A stretch of DNA of 64,000 nt from Pseudomonas sp. URMO17WK12:I2. GTDB lineage: Bacteria; Pseudomonadota; Gammaproteobacteria; Pseudomonadales; Pseudomonadaceae. The translations under genes and the position numbers were made by a program. Of the stretch, positions 37,220 to 45,602 are shown piece after piece. Position 1 is the stretch's first letter; each line of letters begins with the position of its first letter. The notes below the pieces were generated by a model. That model was not told the origin of the DNA and did no database searches. It saw nothing but the letters and a program-made list of their open reading frames with translations. The stretch covers positions 62,001 through 126,000 of the forward strand of contig NZ_QKYW01000012.1 of assembly GCF_003253735.1 (NCBI RefSeq). Reading direction: 5' to 3'.

Positions 37220-37309
37220 CCCGGGTATCGCTGCGCTCGACCCGGGCTACGGTTTGGGTTTGTTTCGCGGCCTGTATTGGTAGCCCGGGTTGAGCCTGCG
37301 ATACCCGGG
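37220..37309. repeat. Large inverted repeat between convergent chemoreceptor and YdjM-like genes
   Basis: Arms of about 30 bases: CCCGGGTATCGCTGCGCTCG... (37220-37250) and its near reverse complement ending GCGATACCCGGG (37280-37309), with a 29-base spacer. Two copies of the GTAGCCCGGGTTGAGC-type dispersed repeat in opposite orientation. Likely acts as a bidirectional terminator. Confidence 0.8.
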
Positions 37310-37347
37310 CAGATTACCCGCGTACCGCAGTGGTGGGCCGAACGTCG

Positions 37348-38475
37348 TTACAGCGCCGGATCGCCTTTGTCGTTCGCAGAGCTGGCGGCTTTGCGCCCCG
37401 GAGCCAGGTCGCTGGCGGACACACCATCACCTTGCCGGCTGCGGCTCAGCTCGCTGGCCCACAAGGCCAGCGGCACCGGCGTCGCCGGCTGCCAGATGCG
37501 CTGCCAGAGCAGGGCCAGGCGCTGCATGTCGCCGCGCTCCGTGGGCCAGCGCTCGATATAGGGTTGCACCTGCCAGGTGCCGTTCTGCCAATGGGCGAAG
37601 TCGAAGCGGAACGGGTGGAAGCCGGTCATGCCCAGGCGAATGTCGGTGACTACCAGGTGGTCGCCGATGCGGTCATAGCGCAGCACGTCATTGGTGAACC
37701 ACTTCAGCCGCTGATGGGCAGGCGAATCCGCCAGGGCCTCGCCCAGCGCTGCGCCACGCGGCATTCTTTCCAGCAGCGGCGGCGCGCTGTCGAACCAGCC
37801 GACCAGTGCCTCGTGATAATCCTCGCCCTCGATCGCCACCACGCGCCACAGCAGGGTGTTGAAGGGCGTCGGTGAACTGAAGATGGCCTCGGCCTCGATA
37901 CCCTGGCGCGCCAGTTCCTGCTGCACGCGGTGTTCGGCCATGTATTTGCCGCCCAGCGTAGAGGCGAGATAAACGGTGGAAAACGCCAGGGCCCAGTTGA
38001 CCACCGTGCGGGCCCTGTCCCTGAGGCCGGCGATCAGCCCGTAGATCACCGCGCCCAGCAGCGGCAGGCTGTAGATCGGATCGATGATGAAAATGCTCGA
38101 CCAGGCCGCCGGCGTCGGTGCGAACGGCCAGAGCAGTTGCGTGCCGTAACTGGTGAAGGCATCGAGAATGGGGTGGGTGATCAGCACCAGCCAGATGGCC
38201 AGGAACAATCGCCGTGACGAATAGCCCGGGTTGGGCCGCCATTGTCGCAGCAGCCAGGTCAGCAGCAGGGCGAAGCCGGTCAGCACGAACAGCGAATGGC
38301 TGAAGCCGCGGTGGTAGGTCATGGCCGCCACCGAGTCACCGTAGTCGATAACCACATCGAGATCCGGCAGGGTGCCCAGCACGGCGCCATACAGCAGGGC
38401 CTTGCGCCCCTGCCAACGTCCCAGCAGCGCGCCCTGGATGCTGGCGCCAAGTACGGCCTGGGTAATCGAATCCAT
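37348..38475 (-). CDS. YdjM/DUF457-type membrane-bound metal-dependent hydrolase
   Basis: 375 residues. The N-terminal MDSITQAVLGASIQGALLGR, the GTLPDLDVVIDYGD acidic cluster, YHRGFSHSLFVL and THPILDAFTSYGT supply the His/Asp residues conserved in this inner-membrane family (annotated as LexA-regulated putative hydrolases in E. coli). Four to five membrane helices occupy residues about 50-180, followed by a soluble C-terminal region. Function unproven. It is convergent with the chemoreceptor and divergent from arfB. Confidence 0.85.
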   Translation of the reverse strand: MDSITQAVLGASIQGALLGRWQGRKALLYGAVLGTLPDLDVVIDYGDSVAAMTYHRGFSHSLFVLTGFALLLTWLLRQWRPNPGYSSRRLFLAIWLVLITHPILDAFTSYGTQLLWPFAPTPAAWSSIFIIDPIYSLPLLGAVIYGLIAGLRDRARTVVNWALAFSTVYLASTLGGKYMAEHRVQQELARQGIEAEAIFSSPTPFNTLLWRVVAIEGEDYHEALVGWFDSAPPLLERMPRGAALGEALADSPAHQRLKWFTNDVLRYDRIGDHLVVTDIRLGMTGFHPFRFDFAHWQNGTWQVQPYIERWPTERGDMQRLALLWQRIWQPATPVPLALWASELSRSRQGDGVSASDLAPGRKAASSANDKGDPAL

Positions 38476-38620
38476 GGTTGATCTCGTGAGCTGTTGGCGG
38501 CGGTCGCTTAACTTACTTGAGCGCTTCGAGGGGCGTAGGGGAAAATTTCAAGCAAAGGTTTCAGCCATACCGGCGTCTACCCTGGGCTATCCTGCACGCC
38601 CACCGCAAACAAGGTGCCCC

Positions 38621-39034
38621 ATGCTGGTCGTCTCCAACAGCGTTCATCTGCCCGAGGGTGAAATCGAACTCACTGCCATCCGCGCCCAGGGGGCTGGTGG
38701 GCAGAACGTCAACAAGGTGTCCAGCGCCATGCACCTGCGCTTCGACAGCCAGGCGTCGTCATTGCCGCCGTTCTACAAGGAACGGCTGCTGGCCCTGCGC
38801 GACAGCCGCATCACCGCCGATGGCGTGGTGATCATCAAGGCCCAGCAATACCGCACCCAGGAACAGAACCGCGCCGATGCCCTGGAGCGCCTGGCCGAGC
38901 TCATCCGTTCAGCCGGCAAGACCGAAAAAGCCCGCCGCCCGACCAAGCCCACCCTGGGCTCGAAAAAGCGTCGGCTGGAAGGCAAGACCAAGCGCGGGGC
39001 GATCAAGGCGGGTCGGGGCAAGATCGACTTCTAA
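38621..39034 (+). CDS. arfB: Alternative ribosome-rescue factor ArfB (YaeJ)
   Basis: 137 residues from ATG 38621. The peptidyl-tRNA hydrolase motif GAGGQNVNKVSS has GGQ at 26-28, and a basic C-terminal tail (KKRRLEGKTKRGAIKAGRGK) is the part that enters the empty mRNA channel. Length and domain order are those of ArfB rather than a release factor. It frees stalled non-stop ribosomes independently of tmRNA. The frame is open upstream to 38372 over the divergent gene's start, without similarity. Confidence 0.93.
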   Translation: MLVVSNSVHLPEGEIELTAIRAQGAGGQNVNKVSSAMHLRFDSQASSLPPFYKERLLALRDSRITADGVVIIKAQQYRTQEQNRADALERLAELIRSAGKTEKARRPTKPTLGSKKRRLEGKTKRGAIKAGRGKIDF

Positions 39035-39128
39035 TAGCCTGTTCATATCTTTAAGCGCAGATGCGCCGATTCTGGCAGCTAATTGGCGAAAGCGGTCGTT
39101 CGTTCCCTTAGGATGGACTGGTGATTAT

Positions 39129-39330
39129 CTGTGGGAGCGGGCCATGCCCGCGAAAAAATCACGGGCATGGCCTGGGCGTCCCCGCCCGTTCCCACAGGTA
39201 AAGCAGCGATACGATGGCTCCCGCGCTAGTGTGGGAGCTCAGGCCAAGGCGCTCTGCGCCTGCTAAGGCTGCGCGCGGCATGCAACAGAAATCACGGGCA
39301 TGGACTGGGCGTCCCCGCCCGTTCCCACAA
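39129..39330. repeat. Composite REP array: full palindrome plus partial copies
   Basis: A palindrome at 39129-39197 (CTGTGGGAGCGGGCCATGCC... / ...CCCACAG) has an extra internal segment (CTGGGCGTCCCCGCCCGTT) relative to the 19215 copy. A further half-copy (ATCACGGGCATGG ... CCCGTTCCCACA) is at 39290-39330. Flanks from about 39085 and up to about 39365 (CTTTTGCCTTGTAG) also match flanks of the 19215 element. This fills the 376-bp gap between arfB and dkgB; I see no gene there. Confidence 0.78.
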
Positions 39331-39410
39331 TGAATCGCTGAGTGGCCGCTTTTGCCTTGTAGTTGCTGCCTCAGGCGCATAAAGAGCGTGAACAGGCTCT
39401 GAGCGGGCAT

Positions 39411-40214
39411 TCAATCCCACTGCGGCGCGAAGCCCGGATTGGCCAGGCGTTCGCCGCGCTCCAGCCCGGCGATGGCGGCCATGTCCTGCTCGCTTAGGGT
39501 GAGTTTCAGGGCGCCCAGGTTGCTTTCCAGGTTGGCGCGCTTGGTCGACGAGGGGATCACCGCAAAGCCCTGTTGCAGCGCCCAGGCCAGCGCCACCTGG
39601 GCCGGGTTGGCAGCATGCCGGCTGGCGATTCCCTGGATCACCGGATCGGTCATTACCTTGCCATAGGCCAGCGGCATATAGGCGGTCAGGTGAATGCCGT
39701 GCTCCTGGGCGAACGCGACTACTTTGCGGTTCTGCAGAAACGGGTGGATTTCCACCTGGTGGGTGGCGATCTGCTCGGCGCCTACCGCTTCCATGGCCTG
39801 CTGCAGATGGGCGTTGGTGAAGTTCGACACGCCGAGCTGCGCGGTCAGGCCAGCAGCTTTGGCCTCCAGCAGGGCCGCCATGTATTCGGCCACCTGGATT
39901 TCGTCCTTTGGCGCAGGCCAGTGAATCAGGGTCAGGTCGACCTGCTCCGTACGCAGTTTGTGCAGGCTCTCTTTCAGGCTGGGAATCAGCTTGTCGGCGC
40001 TCAGATTGTCGGTCCATATCTTGGTGGTCACGAACAGCTCGCTGCGAGGCACGCCGCTTGCGGCGATGGCCTGGCCCACTTCGGCTTCGTTGCCATAGAT
40101 CTGCGCGGTATCGATATGCCGGTAGCCAAGCTCCAGGCCGTTGCGCACCGAGTCGATGACTTGCTGATCCTTGAGGCGAAAGGTGCCGAGGCCGAGGGCG
40201 GGAATCTGGTGCAT
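39411..40214 (-). CDS. dkgB: Aldo-keto reductase, 2,5-diketo-D-gluconate reductase B type
   Basis: 267 residues from ATG 40214, with AAGGAG six bases upstream. The catalytic tetrad is visible: Asp35 and Tyr40 (HIDTAQIYGNEAEVG), Lys65 (VTTKIW) and His98 (LIHWPAP). The C-terminal IPSSTKRANLESNLGAL is the NADPH-binding signature. It reduces 2,5-diketogluconate and also small aldehydes such as methylglyoxal. A LysR gene diverges from it, as for yafB/yafC in E. coli. The upstream extension of the frame is non-coding. Confidence 0.92.
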   Translation of the reverse strand: MHQIPALGLGTFRLKDQQVIDSVRNGLELGYRHIDTAQIYGNEAEVGQAIAASGVPRSELFVTTKIWTDNLSADKLIPSLKESLHKLRTEQVDLTLIHWPAPKDEIQVAEYMAALLEAKAAGLTAQLGVSNFTNAHLQQAMEAVGAEQIATHQVEIHPFLQNRKVVAFAQEHGIHLTAYMPLAYGKVMTDPVIQGIASRHAANPAQVALAWALQQGFAVIPSSTKRANLESNLGALKLTLSEQDMAAIAGLERGERLANPGFAPQWD

Positions 40215-40364
40215 GTGTCGCTCCTTTGAAAGGGTGGCTGTCTGTAGCTGACCGCACTGCCCCTGGGTGGTTTCGCGTTTCTTGGGGCAGTGTGTGCCAT
40301 GGACTTGTGCGGAAAAAGCGCGTTTCATGGCAAACATATTTGCCCCGTGGTCACGAATACCGCC

Positions 40365-41258
40365 ATGAAAACCACCCTCGATGAACTCCTCGCCTTCAGT
40401 ACCGTAGTGGCTAGCGGCTCGATCAGCGCGGCTGCGCAGCAACTAGGGCAGACCGCTTCCGGCATCAGCCGCGCACTCAGTCGGCTGGAAGAAAAGCTCG
40501 ATGTCACGCTGCTGCAGCGCACCACCCGGCGTCTGGAGCTGACGGAGGAGGGCAATGCCTTTCTGAACCAGGCACGGCGCATCCTCGCCAGCGTCGAAGA
40601 GGCCGAGGAGCAGATGCGTGTACGCCGGCAGACCCCGGCCGGGCGGCTGCGCGTGAACGCCGCGGCGCCCTTCGTGCTGCATGCGGTGGTGCCGCTGATC
40701 AAGGGCTTTCGCGAGCGCTACCCGAATATCGAGCTGGAGCTGCATAGCAGTGACCAGATCATCGACCTGATCGAGCAGCGCACCGACGTGGCCATCCGCA
40801 TCGGCCCGCTGCGTGACTCGACCCTGCACGCGCGCTCACTGGGCAGCAGTTGTCTTCGGGTATTGGCCAGCCCGGCCTATCTTGCCGCCCACGGCGTGCC
40901 CGGCAGTGTGCAGGCGTTGCACCAGCACAGCCTGCTCGGCTTTACCCAACCCGAAACCCTCAACCAGTGGCCGCTGCGCCATGAGCACGGCGACAGTTTC
41001 AGCATTCTGCCGAGCCTGCACGCTTCCAGCGGGGAGACGCTGCGCCAGTTGGCACTCGAGGGCGCGGGCATCGTCTGCCTGGCCGATTTCATGACCCACC
41101 TCGACCGCGGTCGTGGCGACCTTGTGCAGATCCTGGCCGAGCACACCGTGGAGGTTCGCCAGCCGATCCACGCGGTGTACTACCGCAACACCGCGCTCAC
41201 TTCGCGCATCACCTGTTTTCTCGACTACCTGAGCAGCGAATTGAGCACCATGGCGTGA
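40365..41258 (+). CDS. LysR-type transcriptional regulator (YafC-like)
   Basis: 297 residues from ATG 40365. The winged-helix domain is SGSISAAAQQLGQTASGISR (about 18-37) and the effector domain is of the CrgA/YafC kind (FRERYPNIELELHSSDQIID, DVAIRIGPLRDSTLHARSLG). It is divergent from dkgB with a 150-bp spacer, so it is the likely regulator of that aldo-keto reductase. The inducer is unknown. Confidence 0.9.
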   Translation: MKTTLDELLAFSTVVASGSISAAAQQLGQTASGISRALSRLEEKLDVTLLQRTTRRLELTEEGNAFLNQARRILASVEEAEEQMRVRRQTPAGRLRVNAAAPFVLHAVVPLIKGFRERYPNIELELHSSDQIIDLIEQRTDVAIRIGPLRDSTLHARSLGSSCLRVLASPAYLAAHGVPGSVQALHQHSLLGFTQPETLNQWPLRHEHGDSFSILPSLHASSGETLRQLALEGAGIVCLADFMTHLDRGRGDLVQILAEHTVEVRQPIHAVYYRNTALTSRITCFLDYLSSELSTMA

Positions 41259-41419
41259 GCTGTTCGCGATCGGAAATGGCCTTTATGTAGGGTTGCCTCA
41301 GGCGGCTTCAGGCCCCGTTTTCACTGGCCTGCAGGGTAGGGCGAACGAGGTGCAGATATAGGCGGAACTGGCTGTGTGCCACATGGGTCTAGGATGATGG
41401 TTGATAAGGAGATACCAAA

Positions 41420-41821
41420 ATGACCAAATCCCCGTTCTTTCGTCGTCTGGCTGCCATGCTGGCAGTGTTCCATGTCCTGATGATCGCCCAGGTTCCACTC
41501 GCCAATGCCGCGATGATCGGCACGGGTGAAGTGCTGACCGAACAGCAACAGCAGGTCGACCGTCAGCAACTGCTGTCGATGCTCGATGATCAGCAGGTCA
41601 AGGACAAGCTGCTCGCCATGGGTGTGGAGCGTGATCAGGTAGAGAACCGCATCAACAACCTGACCAGCGCCGAACTCGCGCAATTCAACCAGCAACTGTC
41701 TGAGGCTCCGGCTGGCGCCGGTATCGTGGGCATCATCGTGTTGTTCTTGGTGATCTTCATCATCACCGATATGCTCTGCGCCACCGACATCTTCAGTTTC
41801 GTGAAATGCGTAAATCGTTAA
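41420..41821 (+). CDS. PA2779-family small membrane protein
   Basis: 133 residues. An N-terminal signal-like helix (LAAMLAVFHVLMIAQVPLAN), a soluble helical middle rich in Gln (EQQQQVDRQQLLSMLDDQQV), and a C-terminal membrane helix (GIVGIIVLFLVIFIITDML) ending with two cysteines. It is conserved in pseudomonads as the partner of a PA2778-type peptidase. Its last bases overlap the peptidase start (41806) by 16 bases. AAGGAG precedes the ATG. It might be the peptidase's substrate or anchor (inference). It is preceded by the 160-bp gap 41259-41419, which shows nothing beyond the ribosome site. Confidence 0.82.
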   Translation: MTKSPFFRRLAAMLAVFHVLMIAQVPLANAAMIGTGEVLTEQQQQVDRQQLLSMLDDQQVKDKLLAMGVERDQVENRINNLTSAELAQFNQQLSEAPAGAGIVGIIVLFLVIFIITDMLCATDIFSFVKCVNR

Positions 41822-42765
41822 GACTGCTCTGCGCTTCACTTCTGATCGTCCTGCTCAGTGCATGCGCCAGGTCCCCGGTGTTGTCACCGGAGGCCCAGCG
41901 CCTGCCTGAGCGGGTCGAGCTCAGCAGCGTTCCCTTCTATCCGCAGACCGCCTATCAGTGTGGGCCGGCCGCCCTGGCGACCATGCTCAACCAGCGCGGT
42001 GTGCTGACTACCCCCGGCTTCCTGCAGGATCAGGTCTACATTCCCGGTCGTGAAGGCAGCCTGCAGGTCGAGATGGTCGCCGCCGCGCGGGCCCATGACC
42101 TGCTCGTCTACCCGCTCAAGCCAAAGCTCGATGCGCTTCTCGCCGAAGTGGCCGCCGGCAACCCCGTGCTGGTGCTGCAGAACCTGGGTTTCGACTGGTA
42201 CCCGCAATGGCACTTCGCGGTGCTGGTGGGGTACGACCGTCGTGAGGAGACGCTGATCCTGCGTTCCGGTACCACGCGCCGCTGGGTGACCGCGTTCGCC
42301 GCTTTCGACAAGACCTGGGCCCGTGGCAATCGCTGGGCTGTGGTGACGCTGCCGCCGGACACCCTGCCGGCCACGGCCGAGCCGACCGTATGGCTCAAGG
42401 CTGCGGCGGATCTGGAAGAGGTCGGCCGCAAGGATGTCGCCCAGCACGCCTACCGCACCGCGACCCAGCGCTGGCCCGAACAGGCTGTGGCCTGGTTCGC
42501 CCTGGCCAACAGTCGTTATGCCGGTGGCGACCTGCGCGGCGCTGAAGCGGCGTTTCGCGAGAGCGTAAAGCGCCAGGCGGATTTCGCGCCCGGCTGGTTC
42601 AATCTCTCCCAGGTGCTCGACGAGCGCGGCTGCAAGGCCGAAGCCGCCAGCGCTCGGCAGTGCGCCCAGCGCCTGAAGCCGGATGACAAGCGCTTCAATG
42701 TCACCGGCAAGCAGGGTAGCGTCAGCGAGCAGTGCGCGGCGCCTGTGGTCTGTCCGGTTCAGTAG
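41806..42765 (+). CDS. PA2778-family C39-like cysteine peptidase lipoprotein
   Basis: 319 residues. The lipobox LLSAC puts lipidation at Cys20. A papain-like C39 domain follows with catalytic Cys52 (YQCGPAALATML) and His136 (QWHFAVLVGYD), then a TPR-like helical region (about 195-290, AYRTATQRWPEQAVAWFALA and AEAAFRESVKRQADFAPGWF). C39 peptidases usually cleave double-Gly leaders of secreted peptides; here there is no ABC transporter domain. It overlaps the PA2779-like gene, so the two form a dedicated pair. Function unknown. Confidence 0.85.
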   Translation: MRKSLRLLCASLLIVLLSACARSPVLSPEAQRLPERVELSSVPFYPQTAYQCGPAALATMLNQRGVLTTPGFLQDQVYIPGREGSLQVEMVAAARAHDLLVYPLKPKLDALLAEVAAGNPVLVLQNLGFDWYPQWHFAVLVGYDRREETLILRSGTTRRWVTAFAAFDKTWARGNRWAVVTLPPDTLPATAEPTVWLKAAADLEEVGRKDVAQHAYRTATQRWPEQAVAWFALANSRYAGGDLRGAEAAFRESVKRQADFAPGWFNLSQVLDERGCKAEAASARQCAQRLKPDDKRFNVTGKQGSVSEQCAAPVVCPVQ

Positions 42766-42784
42766 CGATTGATGCGGGAAAACA

Positions 42785-42810
42785 AACGGCGCTCATCGAG
42801 CGCCGTTTTT
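42785..42810 (+). terminator. Rho-independent terminator after the PA2778-like gene
   Basis: Perfect 10-bp stem AACGGCGCTC / GAGCGCCGTT with a 3-base loop, followed by T4, 20 bases after the stop codon. Confidence 0.88.
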
Positions 42811-42869
42811 GTTGGTGTCTCAAATAGAGTAGGGCGCGAGCCCACACTGATCTGGAAAACACTACATCA

Positions 42870-43173
42870 GCGGGAGCGCCAACCTTGCGAATTTCGCGGG
42901 CATGGCCCGCTCCCGCAGGTTAGTCCGTAGGGCGGACTCAGGAGCGTCAGCGAACAGTCCGCCGGTTCATGCCCAGTTCGACGCCCCAACCCGCGCCGGG
43001 CTCTTTAAAGGCGTACTGCTTCGCGAGTACGCCCTACAACGCTGACTCGTAGGATGGGCCGGGCCGGCGACAGTCCATCAATACCTCCATTGAGATACAA
43101 ATCGGCTCACAGTGCTTCCCACTCTGGACGCAATACCCATCCGCGTAGCCTGGGTTGAGCGAAGCGACACCCA
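42870..43173. repeat. Cluster of three different dispersed hairpin repeats before tRNA-Val
   Basis: 42870-42917: GCGGGAGCG ... CGCTCCCGC arms with GGGCATGGCCC, a degenerate relative of the 19215 and 39129 elements. 42929-42962: GGCGGACT...AGTCCGCC. 43009-43035: GGCGTACTGCTTCGCGAGTACGCC. 43145-43173: GTAGCCTGGGTTGAGC..., family of 37220. The 540-bp gap 42766-43307 contains nothing else recognisable. Confidence 0.65.
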
Positions 43174-43266
43174 GCGATCGCAGATCGGTCGGCGCCGGAG
43201 GGCGAGGCAACTCCACCACCAAACCCAAAAAACTCAGTTTTTTTAGTCAGTTAGGGAAAAAAGGTG

Positions 43267-43294
43267 TTGACTCTTTTTCGCGGCTCCGTAGAAT
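43267..43294 (+). promoter_or_regulatory. Promoter of tRNA-Val
   Basis: TTGACT (43267-43272) and TAGAAT (43289-43294) are separated by 16 bases and followed by a GCGC discriminator 14 bases before the mature tRNA. This is a good sigma-70 match for a stable RNA gene. Confidence 0.75.
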
Positions 43295-43307
43295 GCGCAC
43301 CCACAGC

Positions 43308-43384
43308 AGGCACATAGCTCAGTTGGTTAGAGCACCACCTTGACATGGTGGGGGTCGTTGGTTCGAATCCAATTGTGCCTACCA
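43308..43384 (+). tRNA. tRNA-Val (GAC)
   Basis: 77 bases with a complete cloverleaf. Acceptor AGGCACA pairs with TGTGCCT, the anticodon stem CCACC/GGTGG encloses TTGACAT with anticodon GAC at 43342-43344, the T-loop is GTTCGAATC, and CCA is encoded (43382-43384). Confidence 0.96.
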
Positions 43385-43393
43385 AATTTTTTT

Positions 43394-43422
43394 AAATGGT
43401 CGCTTCGGCGGCCATTTTTTTT
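43394..43422 (+). terminator. Rho-independent terminator after tRNA-Val
   Basis: AAATGGTCGC / GCGGCCATTT stem with a TTCG tetraloop, followed by a run of eight T. The remaining leader up to thrS (43423-43677) has no recognisable gene. Confidence 0.88.
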
Positions 43423-43677
43423 GCTTGTCGTTTTTTGCGTTTCGGTCTTGAGCTGCGCTCGGCGTTTCGGAAACTTTCGAAAATGGCCGGTTCGCCTTGT
43501 CAGACCCGTGCGATTCTGAAAGCATCCACCGTTTTACATCCTCCAGTGACTGCGGTTCGTTCTCGGTTGGCCTCACGGCCCCTGCCTCTGTATGGCAGAT
43601 ACGCCACCGGATCGCTTACTGGCTCATCCCAACCCATGTGGCCTTTGGTAGAGGTCACCACTAGGAGAGGAGGCGCC

Positions 43678-45600
43678 ATGCCCACCATTACTCTTCCCGA
43701 TGGCAGTCAACGTTCGTTCGATCACCCGGTTTCCGTACTCGAGGTGGCGCAATCCATTGGCGCCGGCCTGGCCAAGGCCACCGTCGCCGGCAAGGTCGAC
43801 GGTCGTCTGGTTGATGCCTGCGACCTGATCGAAAGCGATGCGACCCTGCAGATCATCACGCCCAAGGATCAGGAGGGTGTCGAGATCATCCGCCACTCCT
43901 GCGCCCACCTGATCGGTCATGCGGTCAAGCAGCTGTACCCGACTGCGCGCATGGTCATCGGCCCGGTCATCGACGATGGCTTCTATTACGACATCGCCTA
44001 CGAGCGCCCCTTCACGCCGGATGACGTCACCGCCATCGAAGCGCGGATGAAAGAGCTGATCGACAAGGAATATGACGTCATCAAGAAGGTGACGCCGCGC
44101 GCCGCCGTCATCGACGTGTTCAAGTCCCGTAACGAAGACTACAAGCTGCGCCTGGTCGACGACATGCCGGACGAGCAGGCCATGGGCCTGTACTACCACG
44201 AAGAGTACGTGGACATGTGCCGCGGCCCGCACGTGCCCAACACCCGCTTCCTCAAGGCATTCAAGCTGACCAAACTGTCCGGCGCCTATTGGCGTGGCGA
44301 TGCCAAGAACGAGCAGCTGCAGCGTGTGTACGGCACCGCCTGGGCGGACAAGAAGCAGCTGGCGGCGTACATCCAGCGCATCGAAGAAGCCGAGAAGCGT
44401 GACCACCGCAAGATCGGCAAGCAACTCGATCTCTTCCACCTGCAGGAAGAAGCGCCGGGCATGGTGTTCTGGCACGCCAACGGCTGGACCGTCTATCAGG
44501 TGCTCGAGCAGTACATGCGCCAGGTGCAGCGCGAGCACGGCTATTCGGAAATCAAGACCCCGCAGGTCGTCGACCGCATCCTCTGGGAGCGCTCCGGCCA
44601 CTGGTCCAACTATGCCGAGAACATGTTCACCACCTCGTCGGAAAGCCGCGACTACGCGGTAAAGCCGATGAACTGCCCGTGCCACGTGCAGGTGTTCAAC
44701 CAGGGCCTGAAGTCCTACCGCGACCTGCCGCTGCGTCTCGCCGAGTTCGGTGCCTGCCACCGTAACGAGCCGTCCGGCGCGCTGCACGGCATCATGCGCG
44801 TGCGGGGCTTCGTGCAGGATGATGCGCACATCTTCTGTACCGAAGAGCAGGTGAAGAAGGAAGCGGCCGACTTCATCAAGCTGACCCTGGATGTCTACAA
44901 GGATTTCGGCTTCAGCGATATCGCCATGAAGCTCTCGACTCGCCCCGCCAAGCGCGTGGGTTCCGAGGAGCTGTGGGATCGCGCCGAGAGTGCGTTGGCC
45001 GATGCGCTGAACGAGTCGGGCCTGGAGTGGGAATACCAGCCGGGCGAGGGCGCCTTCTACGGTCCGAAGATCGAGTTCACCCTGCGTGACTGCCTCGGCC
45101 GTAACTGGCAGTGCGGCACCCTGCAGTACGACCCGAACCTGCCGGAGCGCCTGGACGCCAGCTATATCGCTGAAGATAACAGCCGTGTGCGCCCGGTCAT
45201 GCTGCACCGCGCCATCCTCGGCTCGTTCGAGCGCTTCATCGGCATGCTGATCGAGCACTACGCGGGTGTGTTCCCTGCCTGGCTGTCGCCGACGCAGGCG
45301 GTGGTGATGAATATCACCGACAAACAGGCCGATTTCGCGCTCGAAGTTGAAAAAATGTTGAGTCAGAGCGGGTTTCGTGCCAAGTCCGACTTGAGGAACG
45401 AGAAGATAGGCTTTAAAATCCGTGAGCATACTTTGCTCAAGGTTCCCTATCTGCTGGTCATCGGTGATCGGGAAGTCGAGACAAGAACTGTCGCTGTGCG
45501 CACTCGTGAGGGTGCCGATCTGGGCTCCATGCCCGTCGCTCAATTCACTGAATTGCTCGCGCAAGCGGTTTCCCGGCGTGGTCGCCAAGATTTGGAGTAA
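43678..45600 (+). CDS. thrS: Threonyl-tRNA synthetase
   Basis: 640 residues from ATG 43678, with AGGAGG seven bases upstream. Order: TGS domain (MPTITLPDGSQRSFDHPVSV), the editing domain with the HSCAHLIGHAVKQLYP zinc/His motif, class II catalytic core with MNCPCHVQVFNQ (zinc-binding Cys) and FGACHRNEPSGALHGIMRVRGF split as motif 2, and the anticodon-binding domain. The frame is open 94 codons upstream across the leader, without similarity. The last codons overlap the infC start region. The 290-bp leader could carry a ThrS autoregulatory operator as in E. coli, but I cannot demonstrate one. Confidence 0.97.
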   Translation: MPTITLPDGSQRSFDHPVSVLEVAQSIGAGLAKATVAGKVDGRLVDACDLIESDATLQIITPKDQEGVEIIRHSCAHLIGHAVKQLYPTARMVIGPVIDDGFYYDIAYERPFTPDDVTAIEARMKELIDKEYDVIKKVTPRAAVIDVFKSRNEDYKLRLVDDMPDEQAMGLYYHEEYVDMCRGPHVPNTRFLKAFKLTKLSGAYWRGDAKNEQLQRVYGTAWADKKQLAAYIQRIEEAEKRDHRKIGKQLDLFHLQEEAPGMVFWHANGWTVYQVLEQYMRQVQREHGYSEIKTPQVVDRILWERSGHWSNYAENMFTTSSESRDYAVKPMNCPCHVQVFNQGLKSYRDLPLRLAEFGACHRNEPSGALHGIMRVRGFVQDDAHIFCTEEQVKKEAADFIKLTLDVYKDFGFSDIAMKLSTRPAKRVGSEELWDRAESALADALNESGLEWEYQPGEGAFYGPKIEFTLRDCLGRNWQCGTLQYDPNLPERLDASYIAEDNSRVRPVMLHRAILGSFERFIGMLIEHYAGVFPAWLSPTQAVVMNITDKQADFALEVEKMLSQSGFRAKSDLRNEKIGFKIREHTLLKVPYLLVIGDREVETRTVAVRTREGADLGSMPVAQFTELLAQAVSRRGRQDLE

Positions 45601-45602
45601 TC

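Noticed and set aside
43396..43677. N-terminal extension of thrS
   Set aside because: It covers the tRNA-Val terminator and the untranslated leader; the TGS domain starts at 43678 with a strong ribosome site.
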